Assembly: GCA_013398175.1 (NCBI GenBank)
Contig: VZRZ01006844.1
Location: 62,001 to 126,000, forward strand
Reading direction: 5' to 3'
Length of the DNA: 64,000 nt
Source of the DNA: Climacteris rufus
Lineage: Eukaryota > Chordata > Aves > Passeriformes > Climacteridae
Positions 1 to 12,194 of the stretch are shown piece after piece. Below the pieces are notes generated by a model, which ran no database searches, was not told the origin of the DNA, and worked only from the letters and a program-made list of their open reading frames with translations. Position 1 is the first letter of the stretch, and each line of letters begins with the position of its first letter. The position numbers and the translations under genes are program-made.

Positions 1-777
1 CTGGAAACTCAAAGAGGAAAATGGAATAGATGTTGGCAGATCTAGGAGGAATTAATGAGTCAGCATTGTTGAATGGTACAGTGACTCTATGAATAGAACC
101 AGGAAAGGTCAAGATTGCCTTGAGACAAAAAAAAATCAGATTTTTGAAAGGAGAGCTGTGAAGCACATACTCTGATCACTTAATCTGCTGTGGGTGATGC
201 TGGCAGTTTCATGCTCTTTAAAATGTAATATTTAACACAGGCACAGAGGAGGCTCAAGACTGCTTTTTACATATTTCCTTGGAATAGATTGTAACGTAGC
301 TGTTCTTGTAAACTCTGCCCAGAATATTTTTCACTGTAATAAATTAAAATATATTTATAAGGTATAACGAGGTTAATTTCAGCTAATAACATGACATTAT
401 TATGACACAATTCATTTTGTACATGAACTCTAAATCAGCAAATTTTGTAAGTTCTGTGTATATGCCCATTCAGGAAAACTTGTGAGCATATGCTTAGCCA
501 TAAATATGCAGTACAATCCTTCATAGCAGTAGGAGGTGAATATATGCCATATGCTTTCCTAAAAAGGACCGAATTTTCAAATTTGACCCCGTAACATATT
601 ACTCAAGATAAATAAACATCTGGTTCATAAATGTCTGGTTAAAAAATTTTCAATGTTGACAAATAATAAGTGGAGAAATGAAGTTCCTCTGTAAGTATAT
701 TTATTTTAAAAATGCCTTGTTAGAAAAAAACAAACTTTAATTTATTATTTGCCTTTTATGAAGGGTTTCAAATCCTG
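1..777. other. Intergenic, no gene seen
   Basis: This AT-rich stretch has no reading frame of note, no recognisable repeat and no splice-bounded open segment. It ends directly against the hairpin that begins at 778. Confidence 0.6.
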
Positions 778-825
778 TGAGGTATGAACTATTTCAGTCA
801 AGAGACTGAAATAGTTCATATCTCA
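778..825. repeat. Near-perfect inverted repeat (22-bp arms, 4-bp loop)
   Basis: Arm 1 (778-799) and arm 2 (804-825) are reverse complements except for one position, which would be a G-U wobble in RNA. The loop is AAGA at 800-803. The core of arm 1 reads TATGAACTATTTCAGT and its exact complement follows the loop. An arm this long with so short a loop is rare by chance, and the near identity suggests recent origin or constraint. A template-switch mutation is the simplest explanation. The stem is somewhat short for a typical pre-microRNA. No related sequence was noticed elsewhere in the window. Confidence 0.85.
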
Positions 826-959
826 AACACTGATTTAAGGTTTTCCCCATTGTAGCAAAAAACTGTATAAAGAAGTTACAACCACAGAAACCTCCTTTAA
901 GAACTTTGGACTGTAAGTCAAACTGCTGAGATTAGATAAAGGGTAGGCTATTGCTCAAT

Positions 960-1740
960 CATCTCAGGTCTGAGGAGAAGTAAACAAGACTATGCATCCA
1001 CAAGAAAGCCAAACCCAGCACCTGTGCTGATGATCCCTGGCTAGGTCTGGGGTGGGAGAGCCCACAGACTCATTTGCTGAGAGCAGGCTTGCACAAATTT
1101 CAGGCCCAATTGAGGTGGGGGAAGGAGGTTTCAGGTGTGCGGTGTAACCCCTAATCAGAGGCAATGAACACCCATCCTCCCCTACACAAACTGACTCAGC
1201 TGTGGAACCCCCAACCACGAGAGGGCTGCATCTGTGGGACATTCATGTGAGAGGCAGCTGAGGGGGTGTCATAATCCATCAGAGACCCCCCGAACTCTCC
1301 CCCCAGACTCATTTCCTGAGGCTTTGCACCACATGACTGCATCTGATGTAATGTGATGCCACAGATCCAGGGTCTGCTGCAAGAGACAATGGCAAACTTG
1401 GCCCCCCACTGGGGGAGGTGCCTGGATTTTCCTACCTGGCCTGAATGTATATTAATCCATCTATATTAATCCATTCTATGTTTCTTGGGGGACCCTCACC
1501 ACCAAGAAAACCAGCTGGAGAGGACCAACAGAACATCGTTAGGATCCACAGAATGGTGAAATTTTCTTTAACCTGTCTCTGTCACTCTCTTTCTGTCCTC
1601 CTACCTCTTTTCCTATTTCTCTCTCTTACTTTCTCTCACTTTCTCTCTCTCTCTCCCATCTGTACTATCAAATAAAATCCATACTACTGACACTGGCATA
1701 TGGTCTCATTTGCACCTTAATTTGGGCAGAGGAATGTCTA
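960..1740 (+). mobile_element. LTR-like endogenous retroviral segment (family A, copy 1)
   Basis: This segment is richer in G+C than its surroundings. It contains C/T-rich runs at about 1560-1660, followed by AATAAA at 1671-1676, the layout of an LTR R/U5 end. Blocks at about 1300-1345 and 1399-1500 match, in order, blocks at 61400-61445 and 61475-61565. The shared words include CCAGACTCATTTC, TATTAATYCATT and TCTTTGTTTC-like strings. The family is not named here. The outer boundaries and target-site duplication could not be fixed, so the limits are approximate. A 14-bp tandem doublet lies near 1448-1475. Reading frames inside it are not host genes. Confidence 0.45.
1671..1676 (+). terminator. 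AATAAA polyadenylation signal of LTR-like segment
   Basis: A perfect AATAAA hexamer follows a long pyrimidine tract. The position fits the polyadenylation signal of the LTR-like segment that encloses it. Use in cells is inferred, not shown. Confidence 0.4.
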
Positions 1741-4700
1741 AATAACTTTAATAACCGGATCTCAACCATTACTCAGCCCTTTTGCATTCTGTCTTCTAAG
1801 GTATTTGGGCTGCTAGTGCTGCAGTGCAATGACAGGCTTTTTTTTTTTGATCTGAATTATGTTTTATGTTAACATCAAAATATTTCTACATAAACCAGTT
1901 TGAATCTTTACTCCCAAAAGAACATAAATTTGGAAGGTAAGACCCAAGAAACCAAATATAGATTACAGTCTTCACCAGGAGTAATGCCTGAAAGCAGACA
2001 TGAAGAGACTATTCTGCATCTTATAACTTAATATAAGTTCATACCTAGGACCAGAACGTAGGTTTTAGCTCTTATGAAAAGGAAAATAACATGCTTCTGC
2101 ATAGACGGAATCACCTGTAAACAATCCGACTTTTTGCCACAATTCGACTTTTAATGAATATTTTTGATAGTATATTTCATGCTTCAAAGAGCAAAAAATT
2201 ACTTTTTGCAGAATATTTTTTATTAGCTAAATTTTTGTATGTGGTCTCTGATCCAAATCAATACATTCATAAGGTCTTTCAGTGTTTGCAATAATATAAA
2301 CAACTGATTGATGAACAAGTCAGTCATGTGATGCCAAAAAATTGGAGTAAACAGAAGACAGGAAATGTCATGATTTATAACTTGGATATAATACTTTTCA
2401 CTTACTATTTTCTCTCAATGTGCAATACCCTTGAAATCAGAAATATTGATTGCATTTTGCAAGTGAGACTGAAAAATTGTTTTCTTTCTGAATTGTTCAG
2501 GGCTTTTACGGGTCCTGACTACAGGAGTAATCCATAATGGACATGCTAAGGGTACGAGTTCTCTGATCAGAGCACTGCAGCTGAGTGAGGTGAGCCGAGT
2601 GAGTCAGGCGATCATGACAAACTTCACCAACAATCCAATAACGATCAGAAAAATGGGAGATAGCAGGTGAAGGATCATCATTCCCAGCCAACAAGCCAGA
2701 TCCACCTACCACTGCTGTAAGCAGGGCCCTGAGGCCACACCTCTAGAACTAGGTGTTCCTCAATCCTACCCCACACCTCAGTCCTATGCAGCCCCCAACC
2801 CTTCCTATGCAGCTAGGAGACAACAGCAGCATCCAGGTGGTTTGGGGACAATGCCTGCATCTGCTTCCAAGCTGAAGAATGGATGGTACTCACAGTCTCA
2901 ATGTTCTTGCTGTAGAAAAAAATGAAGTCTTAAGTACACCCACAAAACAACACAGCTACTCTGTATTGGCAGAGCTGAAACTTAACACTCACACAAGTGT
3001 CCGCTGGTGCTGCCAATTCTTTAGCCTTCAATCCCAAAGCTGTTCTTGCCAAAACAGGATGAGCAGTATAAGACTTGCTATGAAATCTTATGCTGAGAGG
3101 TGTCAGGAACCATTCATTGCCCCTAGCTCCCACTGGAAGCTAAAAGAACTTTACCACTTTTGAAGAAAATACTGCACAACCTCCTGCCTTTCGCATGACA
3201 AAGAACTATATGAAGGTAAAAAGGCATTTTCTGTCCAAAACTGGAGCAGGTAGGAAAGAAGCTTTTGCTTATAGCAAAGGTTTGCGTTAATTAACCAGAT
3301 TCATGCTGTTTTTTGGTCTCTGCTGCATTGCCAGGGATTTCATAGGCAACAGAGTGGCAGGTTGTGAGTCTGGGCTGAATACAAGTGTAACTGATTACTG
3401 ATATTCCAGAAGTCCAGTTGGATGACTGAAGAACACGCACCATGTAGTAACCTACTAGTACTGCAGGCCATGAGGGAAGGGTGATGGAGGGAGCATTTTA
3501 AATGGCGTCTGTGTTCTTTCTGCTCCGGAGCCTGGCTGTATCTGAATTCATCACTGGTGTGACCTCAAATCTCCTTGCAGTTTCTTTGACCTTTTTGAGG
3601 TTGCTTACAAGCCACAGGATAATAGTTCAAATCACAACTTTTTTCTATTTTTTTCCATCTGCCTTCTCTAGATGAATCTTCTTCACAATGCTTGGATTAG
3701 CCCCAAACTATGTGACTGGAGCTGTAGGTACTGTCTGCATTGGTTTCTTTGGCAAATATTGCGTAACTCCAAAGCAAAGAAACAATTAAAAGACATTAAA
3801 CAAGAATGTTTAAAAAAAGACATCGAAAATGAGAGTATTTTGTTCTGCCTAGAACAGAAAATAGGAGGATGATTCAGAGATAGGTAGAAAAGAATGAACA
3901 GAGCCAAAACTGTTGCGTCCCAGGCCTTGCAGGCAGTTCACAGTTAGAGATGCAAACAAGAGCTATGATCCAGCTCTTTAGTCCCAGCTACTACTCATAT
4001 AAGATTATAATGTTTGCAAACACAATACAAACTTAGAAACTATGTGGGAAATAAGGTTGGTACTTACACCCAGAAGAAATCACAAGCTTCTCACTGATAG
4101 CTCAAGAGCAGAAATAGAAGCAAAATTTCCCATGGATTTTTCATTCAGCTCCAGTTAACAGTATGACAGCATGTTAGTAATGGCTGCTTTGCTCATTTCT
4201 GCCAAGGGAATTCCACAATCTGTTCTACATGGGCCTCAGAGTCCTCCAGGTTAATCTAATGCATGATCTCCAGCCTGAAAAGCTTAAATACTCATAGCTC
4301 TTCTCCCCAAGAAACAAACATATAATCAAATCTTATGCTTCAGGGAATAAGCTGATGGCTGCAGGCTCGGCAAGGAATACTTCTATTTTATGGCTTTGCA
4401 CAAATTGTGGGGTTTGCCTTTCCTCTGAAGCATGACACGTTAGCTACTGCTGGATGCAGAATACCAGCCTTAATAAAGCAATGTTCAGAGCTAACTAGCA
4501 GAGTCTGTGTTTTTATGTTTTTGTCAGCAGCACTGTTTTTTCCTCTAAATGTTGAGGCAAGGGAGACCTAATAATTGGTAGTACTGTTTGCAGTGCTATA
4601 TCTGAGAACACATGCACCGAAAATTACATTCCCTTTAAAGCAAACGTGACCGATTACCTGTGGATCATACCTTGGGATCTCCTTCAGGGTCAGAGGGTCT

Positions 4701-5549
4701 GCTGCATGTAAATACAAGCACAGCTCTTACGAAATGAGCAGATCCCAAATGAGCAGGTCTCTCTGGATTTTATAGTTCTCCCATTACTCTTTTATGGGCC
4801 GGCAACCAGGTTGTCCTTATAGCACAGAAAGTAATATAGTTGCTGTTTGGCTTGCAGACATCTGACACAATAAAACTGAATACAAAAGGTTTTTCTATGG
4901 GCATAGAAATGCAGTTGTAAAAATACCTGCTGCACAGGTGGGCTCTCCTCAGTGAGGCAGCCAGCCCTTTTTGGCTCAAAATTGATGCTCAGAAGATAAC
5001 AATTCTGACTCATTTCCACAAAATTGGATTTCATTCCACCTTTATCCCTTCCCTATAAATTCTACACTGTGTCAGGACAAAATGTGGAGCCCAGAAAAGA
5101 CACTGCAGCTAAATTATCTCAAGCAAGGGAAAAGCCTTGAATATTTTACAGGACTGAGTGGCCCTGCAGATTGTGTTAGTCATAAACAAGCACAATGCGA
5201 ACTCACATCTGGGTTCTTAGCTTCTAAATATACTGAAACTGCCAAGGCAACAGATGAGATTTTCCCATCAATAGCCATTGAGCAGACACTTATTTTGTGA
5301 TCAGTTTTAGACCAAGATGAAGTAATATGGCCTTGTCACATGTAAAGCTTTAGACTGGAAATAAACGGCCTCCATTTTATGCCAATCTGCTTAAAGAAGC
5401 ATGGCCACTTAAGCTGACAGCAATAACAAAAGTGCAGAGAAATGAGTTGACCTGAAGGTTCATTTAATAGTTGAGTAAATACAGGGGCAGCTTTTTGCTA
5501 GAAAGTCAGGTTTGCTAAAAGAAAACTGCAACTGAGCATGTTCAAACTA
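1741..5549. other. Intergenic, no gene seen
   Basis: About 3.8 kb without a supported gene. Reading frames are all under 100 codons, mostly antisense pairs of each other, and none is recognised. A weak splice-acceptor-like site (TTGTTCAG near 2500) has no convincing exon behind it. No mobile element was identified. Confidence 0.5.
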
Positions 5550-5555
5550 TCTCTT

Positions 5556-5899
5556 TATTACCGCTTATTACGGCTTATCACGGCTTATCAGCCGGAGACG
5601 TAGAACAGAGGAGACGGAGTCAGAGCTTCGTGTTCAGAGCAAAGGGAGGAAGGGGGGAGAACCCACCTTCGTTTAATTCTTATATACACTTTTAGAAATC
5701 ACAGTTCATTGGAGAAAATTAACACTTCCGTCTTTAACTACAGTGGTTAAAAGAAATGTCCATCAAAGGATCTGTGTCCATGGGAAAGGAATGTAAAACA
5801 AGATAATTTTTACAACAACATAGCTATGTTTACAGAATTCTCGTCCTTGAAACTGTCTAGCAAAGAGCTGGCTATTTTTAACAGTAAAAATGGGCAACA
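5556..5899 (-). mobile_element. Solo LTR of an endogenous retrovirus (family B, copy 1)
   Basis: This 344-bp element is flanked by a perfect 6-bp direct repeat, TCTCTT, at 5550-5555 and 5900-5905, which is the expected target-site duplication. Read on the minus strand it begins TGTTGCCCATTTTT, contains a TATATAAG box and ends GCGGTAATA. A second copy in the same orientation lies at 31501-31847 and aligns along its whole length. No internal retroviral sequence adjoins either copy, so each is a solo LTR left by recombination. A 6-bp duplication is typical of alpharetrovirus and ERVK-type integrases. The terminus ending in TA instead of CA is unusual. This copy has a 10-bp unit (CGGCTTATCA-like) repeated three times at 5561-5590. 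Confidence 0.85.
5680..5686 (-). promoter_or_regulatory. TATA box of LTR family B, copy 1
   Basis: The minus strand reads TATATAA at this point, inside the LTR and at a suitable distance from its U3 start. The same box is conserved in the copy at 31630-31636. It would direct transcription leftward. Confidence 0.55.
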
Positions 5900-5905
5900 T
5901 CTCTT

Positions 5906-8900
5906 CAGCTGCTTTCAAATTGATTGTCCTTTTAAATTCTAAATGTTTGGTGCAGTTAATTAGTCTTCTAGTTCCTTTTTACTTGGCATCTTTGGAGGTG
6001 AAAATAGGAACAAAATGTCTCCTGGAAAATACAATGATCCTCTCAGGAGACTATGTAATGATCTTCACTCCCTCGAGGTGATTACTGGGGAACTCTGAAA
6101 CTGCTGTTTCAAAGGAGAGATATGGCACCACAGCACATCTCTGCAACAGCCAGAATGGCCATCAGGAACTTTAGCTCAGGGAACGCTTCATCAGGAAGAT
6201 GATTACCTTGCATTTCTCCTCTCTAGTTGTTTTGTGCATCTGATGTCTCTCATCCCACAACTGACACTGGACAGGACAGGTGAGGTTCCCAATGGAGATG
6301 TGAGAAGCGCCAGCCACAGAGCAGTTCTGACACTGGAGTGGAGGTCTGCAGTACACAGGGGAGAGATAATAGCAACAACAAAGAGAAACACTGGAGTAAA
6401 TTGTCAAAAAACACAGCTTAGAGCAAAATGCAGTGGATGACCCAAAATGTGTCATAAGCACAGCATAAGAATAAGAAAATGTATAAGAATTAAAAAAATA
6501 TAGCTTCTAATCTCCCGGTTTGTAGTTGAGAGAGGAGGAGGTGGAATTAAGAAAGCAACACACAGAGGATGGAAGGCAATTCCAATGTAGGACCTAGGAC
6601 GTGAAAAACAAAACCACATGATTTATGGATCTGACTCCCAAGTGATAAGAATGAACATAATAAAAGTAGAATAGTAAAACTAGTTAGACAGAAGAACAAA
6701 TCACCTTGATACCAATTTGTAAAATAAATAACTTTTTCAATAAAAATTGAAACTGGAAAAAAAGTGCATTTTCACCCATAGCTCAGAGATCACATAAATG
6801 CCAAGTGACATGACAGTTGCTGAAATAAATGCTCTTTTTATGAACAGCAGAGCAGTAAAGCAAGCAAAATAGATGCATAAAATGGGTAAATTTCCAGTGT
6901 ATTAGTTATTGCTGCCTCTGAGCTGCAGTAAATTACAAACTCATTTTTAACTTTTTTTGTGTTCATGAATACATTTTTGGGACTGGTTTTCCACCCCCTT
7001 CTTTCATAATTCCATTTTTCAGAGATTTATATTCTTCTTTAAAGTCTATAAATAAGAAATATCCAGGTCTTTTCTATGTGAAGGAAGAGGCCTGAAAACT
7101 TAGAACAAACTATTTATTATACATTTCTGAACTTTCATTGCATAAATTCTGCTATCTGTGAATACACTGCTTCCATAAAACTTGTTTTTGTCTGGATATT
7201 TTTCCCCTTACAAATGAAATCTACAGTAAGTTTAAAAAAAAATCATGGACCTATCCACCCTGTGGTTTTCTCCTCCATTTTTTGTTTCTTGTTTATAGTA
7301 CAAAATCACAGTATGTTCTCTTTATTTACTGCTCACCATACCTATAAATAAAGGATGTAAGATTATCCAGACAGAATGGACTGGAGTAAAAAAGATGAAA
7401 GATTTATTTGAAGTACAAGTAGGCTGTTCCCAGCTGAAAGAGGGAAACTAGTCAGTAACTCTGAAAGTGAATAAAATAAGTGCCACAGAAAAAACGTTCA
7501 GTCTGACTCTAATTGCATCCTCTACTATCCCTCCCAAAAATGAAACAACAAACCCACACCCTGAAAAAAGAAGTAAGATTAAAGTTAAGGACCATTAAGT
7601 TCAGATATGTCTTTGTTTTCATCACCTTGGTGCAAAAATCTGTCCTGCTTTGTGTCCAGGTACTGCTCATTTTTGCACTGAGATAAATAAGAATGCAGAG
7701 AGGACAGCAAACAGGAACCAGAGAGAGAGTTTTTCAGTACATTTATGAGTTCATACCTATAAATACAAGGGAGGCTAACTACCTACTGCTCTTATATATA
7801 TAAGACATTCCTTAAAACAGTAACACAGGGACATAAGGATTATAGCTAATGTCCGAAACGAATGTCTCAGCTGTAATACAAAAATGCATGCCAATATCTA
7901 TGTTTCTTTTCAGGTCAAAATGAGGGACCTAAATCCTGTGACACTCCACTAATACAGAAGAGCAAATGTCCTTTTAACCACCCATACGTACCTGTTTTAC
8001 AGAACAGATTCCGGGTACAGATTACTTCAATTTTCTTGACTACTGTGGGCTCACAAATATCGACGCATTACCCAAACTGGATAAATATTTTTTCTTAATT
8101 TAATTTCTCAATTACACCATTCAAGATTTTATCCAGAACAGATTAATGTACTCAAGCCCTATTTAATCTAGATGCCTGATTAACGTGTAGTTCTGTGATT
8201 TTTGCCTGAAATTCAAAACAGGCATTCCAAATTATCCACCAACAGAAAATAAGTTCAGTAAACATAAAAACATCCTGCTCATTTTCATTAAAAATTTCAT
8301 TCACATTGGCACAAAATTAATCAAGTAAAATAAGAAATTTGTCAAACTTCAAGGATTCAGGTTTTTTTCCCTCCCAAACCAGCGCCACTGGTCTTTTTTG
8401 CCTCTACTGATCATTAAATCTGATAAATGTACTGACAATTCTCTACCCATGGAGCTGATAGGGTTGAAAAGGAGAACAGCAAGGTATAAGAACATGTTTA
8501 ATTGAAGAGTCACTAGGCACTCTTTGATGGGCTCTGCACTGAACACGCATCCAAAGGCACCCCAGTCCTGACAGTCAGTGAAGGACAACTGATTGCTCGC
8601 CTTTTCTTTTCCCTGGCTGTACAGTGCAAGCATAGCTGAAACTTGACATTAGAGCCACAGCTGGTATCTGTTTTCAGTTGATTCAGGCTGACACACACCT
8701 CTATACCCTATTAAGGGCAAACACTAGATTCTGTTACACACATGATTTTACTGCTTAGCAGCTTGAGTTTTTCTTGTTTGCTTATTCCTCTAATCTTGAT
8801 TCTAGTTAGTGATGAATTATAAATCTTATAAGAAAGTCTGTGCAGGAAATTGGGGGCTTTTCCTGTGTGTCATTTAGGCTACATTTTCAAATTTCTCAAG

Positions 8901-9022
8901 CTTGTTTCTGTCCTTTCATATGGGAAAAAAACAGTATCACTGACTGATATTAATGACAAGGAGAGAAAAACATTTTTTTTCTTTGTTGTGTGACTCCAAA
9001 AAAGTTATGTTTTATTTTCTCC
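5906..9022. other. Intergenic, no gene seen
   Basis: About 3.1 kb of AT-rich sequence. The longest open frames are a 96-codon minus-strand frame at 6171-6461 and a 94-codon minus-strand frame at 8349-8633. Neither shows a recognisable domain or a splice context, and both overlap other open frames. No repeat family was identified. Confidence 0.5.
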
Positions 9023-9081
9023 TGACAGCGGTGACTCACACATGAGTCATGAAATCTGTTCAGCAATTTGACTGTCAATCA
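9023..9081. promoter_or_regulatory. Cluster of AP-1 and PBX/PREP-type motifs
   Basis: Within 59 bp there is TGACAG (9023-9028, MEIS/TGIF core), TGACTCA (9032-9038) and TGAGTCA (9043-9049), which are two AP-1 consensus sites facing each other, and CTGTCAATCA (9072-9081), the complement of the PBX-PREP composite TGATTGACAG. All are exact consensus matches. This density is what an enhancer would look like, but function is inferred from motifs only and no gene nearby is known. Confidence 0.35.
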
Positions 9082-12000
9082 CAAGACAAGCTAGATGTAG
9101 GAATCTACAGATCCAGTATAGTTGATTCCCAGAAGTATTAAACTCATCAAAGCCTTAAAATAACATTTCAATCTAATTTTTTAAAAAGTATTTATTTCTT
9201 CCGCCCAGGCCAGATGACTGTTGCCTCCTATATTATTTAAAGAAAACATATGAGAAATTAAAATCCCCTTCAACCACATTGCTTTTAATGACTTTTTTAA
9301 CATTTTAGTCTTTTAATTATCTATCTTTAGTCACATCATGCAGTTCATTCCTCCTTTCACAAATCCTGAAGCTATACAGCAAAGCAGCAACTTGATGCAT
9401 TATAAAATTCATGATCTGGGATGTACTAATAATGTCTCTCAGGTCATCATTATCTAGATTTAGAAGCATCATAAGGTCTTAGAGGTAACTCCACTGGAGA
9501 AAAAAATACAGTTATTTTAGGATATGTTTGTATGTAAGATGACATTTCCATTCACACTGAAATTCCTGGGCATTAAACAATGGAAAGTACTGGAAATATA
9601 TGTGAAATTCATAGGATCTGACTCTGTTATTTGTTGTCAACATGTTTAAAATAATTAAATGTCTTAGATACTTCAGCTACAGTGATAGAAAAGAAACATA
9701 GAAGAAACTGTCCCAATTACAGATTTTCCTTCAAGGATGCATAATGAAAATCCATATTATCTAAGATATATGGATCTGTCATTTCAGGCAAATATTCTAA
9801 ATATAATTCCTTAAAAAGTTTCATACCTTATTAATTCAGTATTGAGTGATAATAGATGGACAGAACATAAGAGTTTTTCATGACAATTGCAAGAGACCAA
9901 TTTTGAATAGCATGTGTTGTTCAGCAAGTTCTTTAGGAGAGAAGGCATCTTTAGACATAATTCTATCTTTTTTTATGAGGACTTTTTAACCCAAAGTTTG
10001 AAATTGAATTAAAATGGCAAGATAGAGCAATTTCTAGAGCAGTATTATTTGAGTAATCTTTTCAAAACCATGTTCTATTTGGTGTGATGCTACCTATTTA
10101 AAAAAAAAAAAAAAAAAAAGAAAAAAAGAGGAAAAGGAGTGAGAAAAGATTGTGGATGAAGTGGTGAAGAATAATTTTATTCAATTTCCAGAATCTGATT
10201 CAATGAAAATAGCAAATTAGATCATCCCATCTCAGCATGGGTCCTTATTAGGCAGAACTGCAGTGTCACTGTGGACACTATAAAGGGAAGCAGAGAAAGG
10301 CTATCCATCATAACAGTGAAGAAAGACCGTGATAGTCATTAAATAATCATTGCAAAATACCTGATTCCTATGCATTGCACAAAATCAGACATCACTCCCA
10401 TTTTGTTTTCCTCCATTACTGGATAGACACTTGTGCATAACTCCAATTAGCTCTTTTACACTTTTAAGGTAATGTTCTCCCATGACTTCCAAGACTAAAC
10501 TAGATAAGGTGTATACTTCAGAGATTGTTACCTAAACCCAGATCTCACCAGAACACTGGTTTGTTGCACTGTACTCTAGGCTGGGATGAAGGTTGTCCTG
10601 AAAGCCTGTGAGGGAGTGGAAATAATCTGGTTTCCTTCTCATTCCTTTTGCACGCTTGCAAGTGTCAATCACAAAAGCAGATGTAAAGGACGAATGACCA
10701 AAGAAAAATAAATAATCTTTATTCAGCTTTATTCAGACTTTACTTTTTTTTTCCTTATCTATAAAGTTAGTATGAATTTCTGAAGTAATTTCTCCTTTTT
10801 TTAACTTTAGAAATTAAGACCTGGAATTTTAAAGGCTAGAGAACTGGGAAAATGATATAAGAAATTAGAGGATAAGAAATTAGACCTTTGTCGGCTGAAT
10901 GATTACATTTGTGTTTTGACTTGACTTTGCTAGCAACTAAAGATTTTCAATGACAGGCTTTTGAAAAAATATAAAGGAGGGAACGCCCTCTATAAAAAGA
11001 CACTGGAAATCATAAAATGCATTCTGTAGGGCCTCACATGGGGACGAAAACAAAGGCACATAACACAATAATTAACATACCATTATTTGCAGAAAAAAAA
11101 AAACCAAAAACAAACGTGGCATTTTTCTTCTTCTACTGCTTTATCTGTTAAAGGAATTCAAAATGTGATAGCAAACACTATAAAAATCTTAAAGAAATTA
11201 GATCACATTAAAGTAAGAGTCAGGTTTTCATGTCTAAGACAAGAAGAAATCTTAACCAGAATGGCTTGGTGGGATCAGCTCTGATAAGAGTTTTTTGCAG
11301 CAGTCGTGACTTATCATTGATGGTGGAAGAAAGAAGGACAATTGTTACATGTGCCCTTCAAGGAAGACATGACAGGCTAATTTAGGAACAGTTTCAAGAG
11401 AAAAGAAAAACAGCTGACAGCCATTGATCACTACTACAAGAGAAACTAAATCAGACATTCTGAGAAGCAGAGAATATGTGCCAAGAACAAGAGGAACAGG
11501 AGACTGACAGGTTGATTTGCTTTAGGCCAATTTTCAGACGGGGTTAGCAAGTGTAATGAGCTCTGCAGAAGCTTGACCATTGAAAGATCCACAATTCTGC
11601 TTGTCCCAGAATGTTGACCTGACTGTATGTGAGATCCCTTAATTATTCGTAAACAAGTGGCCATGGTCATGCATAGGGTGAAATAAAAACAGAGATCACT
11701 TCCCAGTTACTGTCATGGGCAAAACCTATTCAGCTTGGCAATTTATCTTAATTTATTGCTGACTTATGTAAATATTGAAGTATTTATTTGGATATTGGGG
11801 AGGTGGGGAAATATTATAAATTTTTTAAAAACATTAAAACACTTAGGGAAAACACATCCCTTCTCCTTTCCCAGAGTAGACTTCAGACTTCTCTCCTCCA
11901 ACTTGTTATCGTTGCAGGCAACACTAAGTCACCTCAGTGAGGCAACAAGGTGTGCAGGGGTCTGTGGCCAGGCTATAGCAGTTTATCCCCATTGCTGGTC

Positions 12001-12134
12001 CTCCTCCTTTCCTCTGCTCCACTGTTGGTACTACAGTCCCTTCAACAATATCCAGAGAAAGCTGGTTGCAGCTCACTGGATCATATGAACAAATAGATAT
12101 TTTCCCAAGGTTCATTTTTTGTTGTGTTTTTTCT
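9082..12134. other. Intergenic, no gene seen
   Basis: About 3 kb without a supported gene, interrupted by a poly(A) run at 10100. A second TGTCAATCA motif occurs near 10664. Open frames here are short and unrecognised. The 117-codon plus-strand frame at 11735-12088 overlaps an antisense frame and has no visible domain. Confidence 0.5.
10100..10127 (+). repeat. Poly(A) run
   Basis: Twenty A residues are followed by a G and seven more A residues, then purine-rich sequence. No retroposed body was recognised upstream, so this is listed as a simple repeat. Confidence 0.8.
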
Positions 12135-12194
12135 GGGGGGGTGAAGGCAGGTTTGGTGGGTTTGGGGTTTTTTTTGGGGGGGGGGTTGGGAGGG
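12135..12194 (+). repeat. G-rich tract with G-quadruplex potential
   Basis: G runs of 7, 3, 4, 10, 3 and 3 residues occur on the plus strand, separated mainly by T runs. The part at 12176-12194 alone satisfies the usual four-tract, short-loop rule. It stands out sharply from the AT-rich surroundings. Homopolymer lengths may be imprecise in a draft assembly. Confidence 0.75.
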
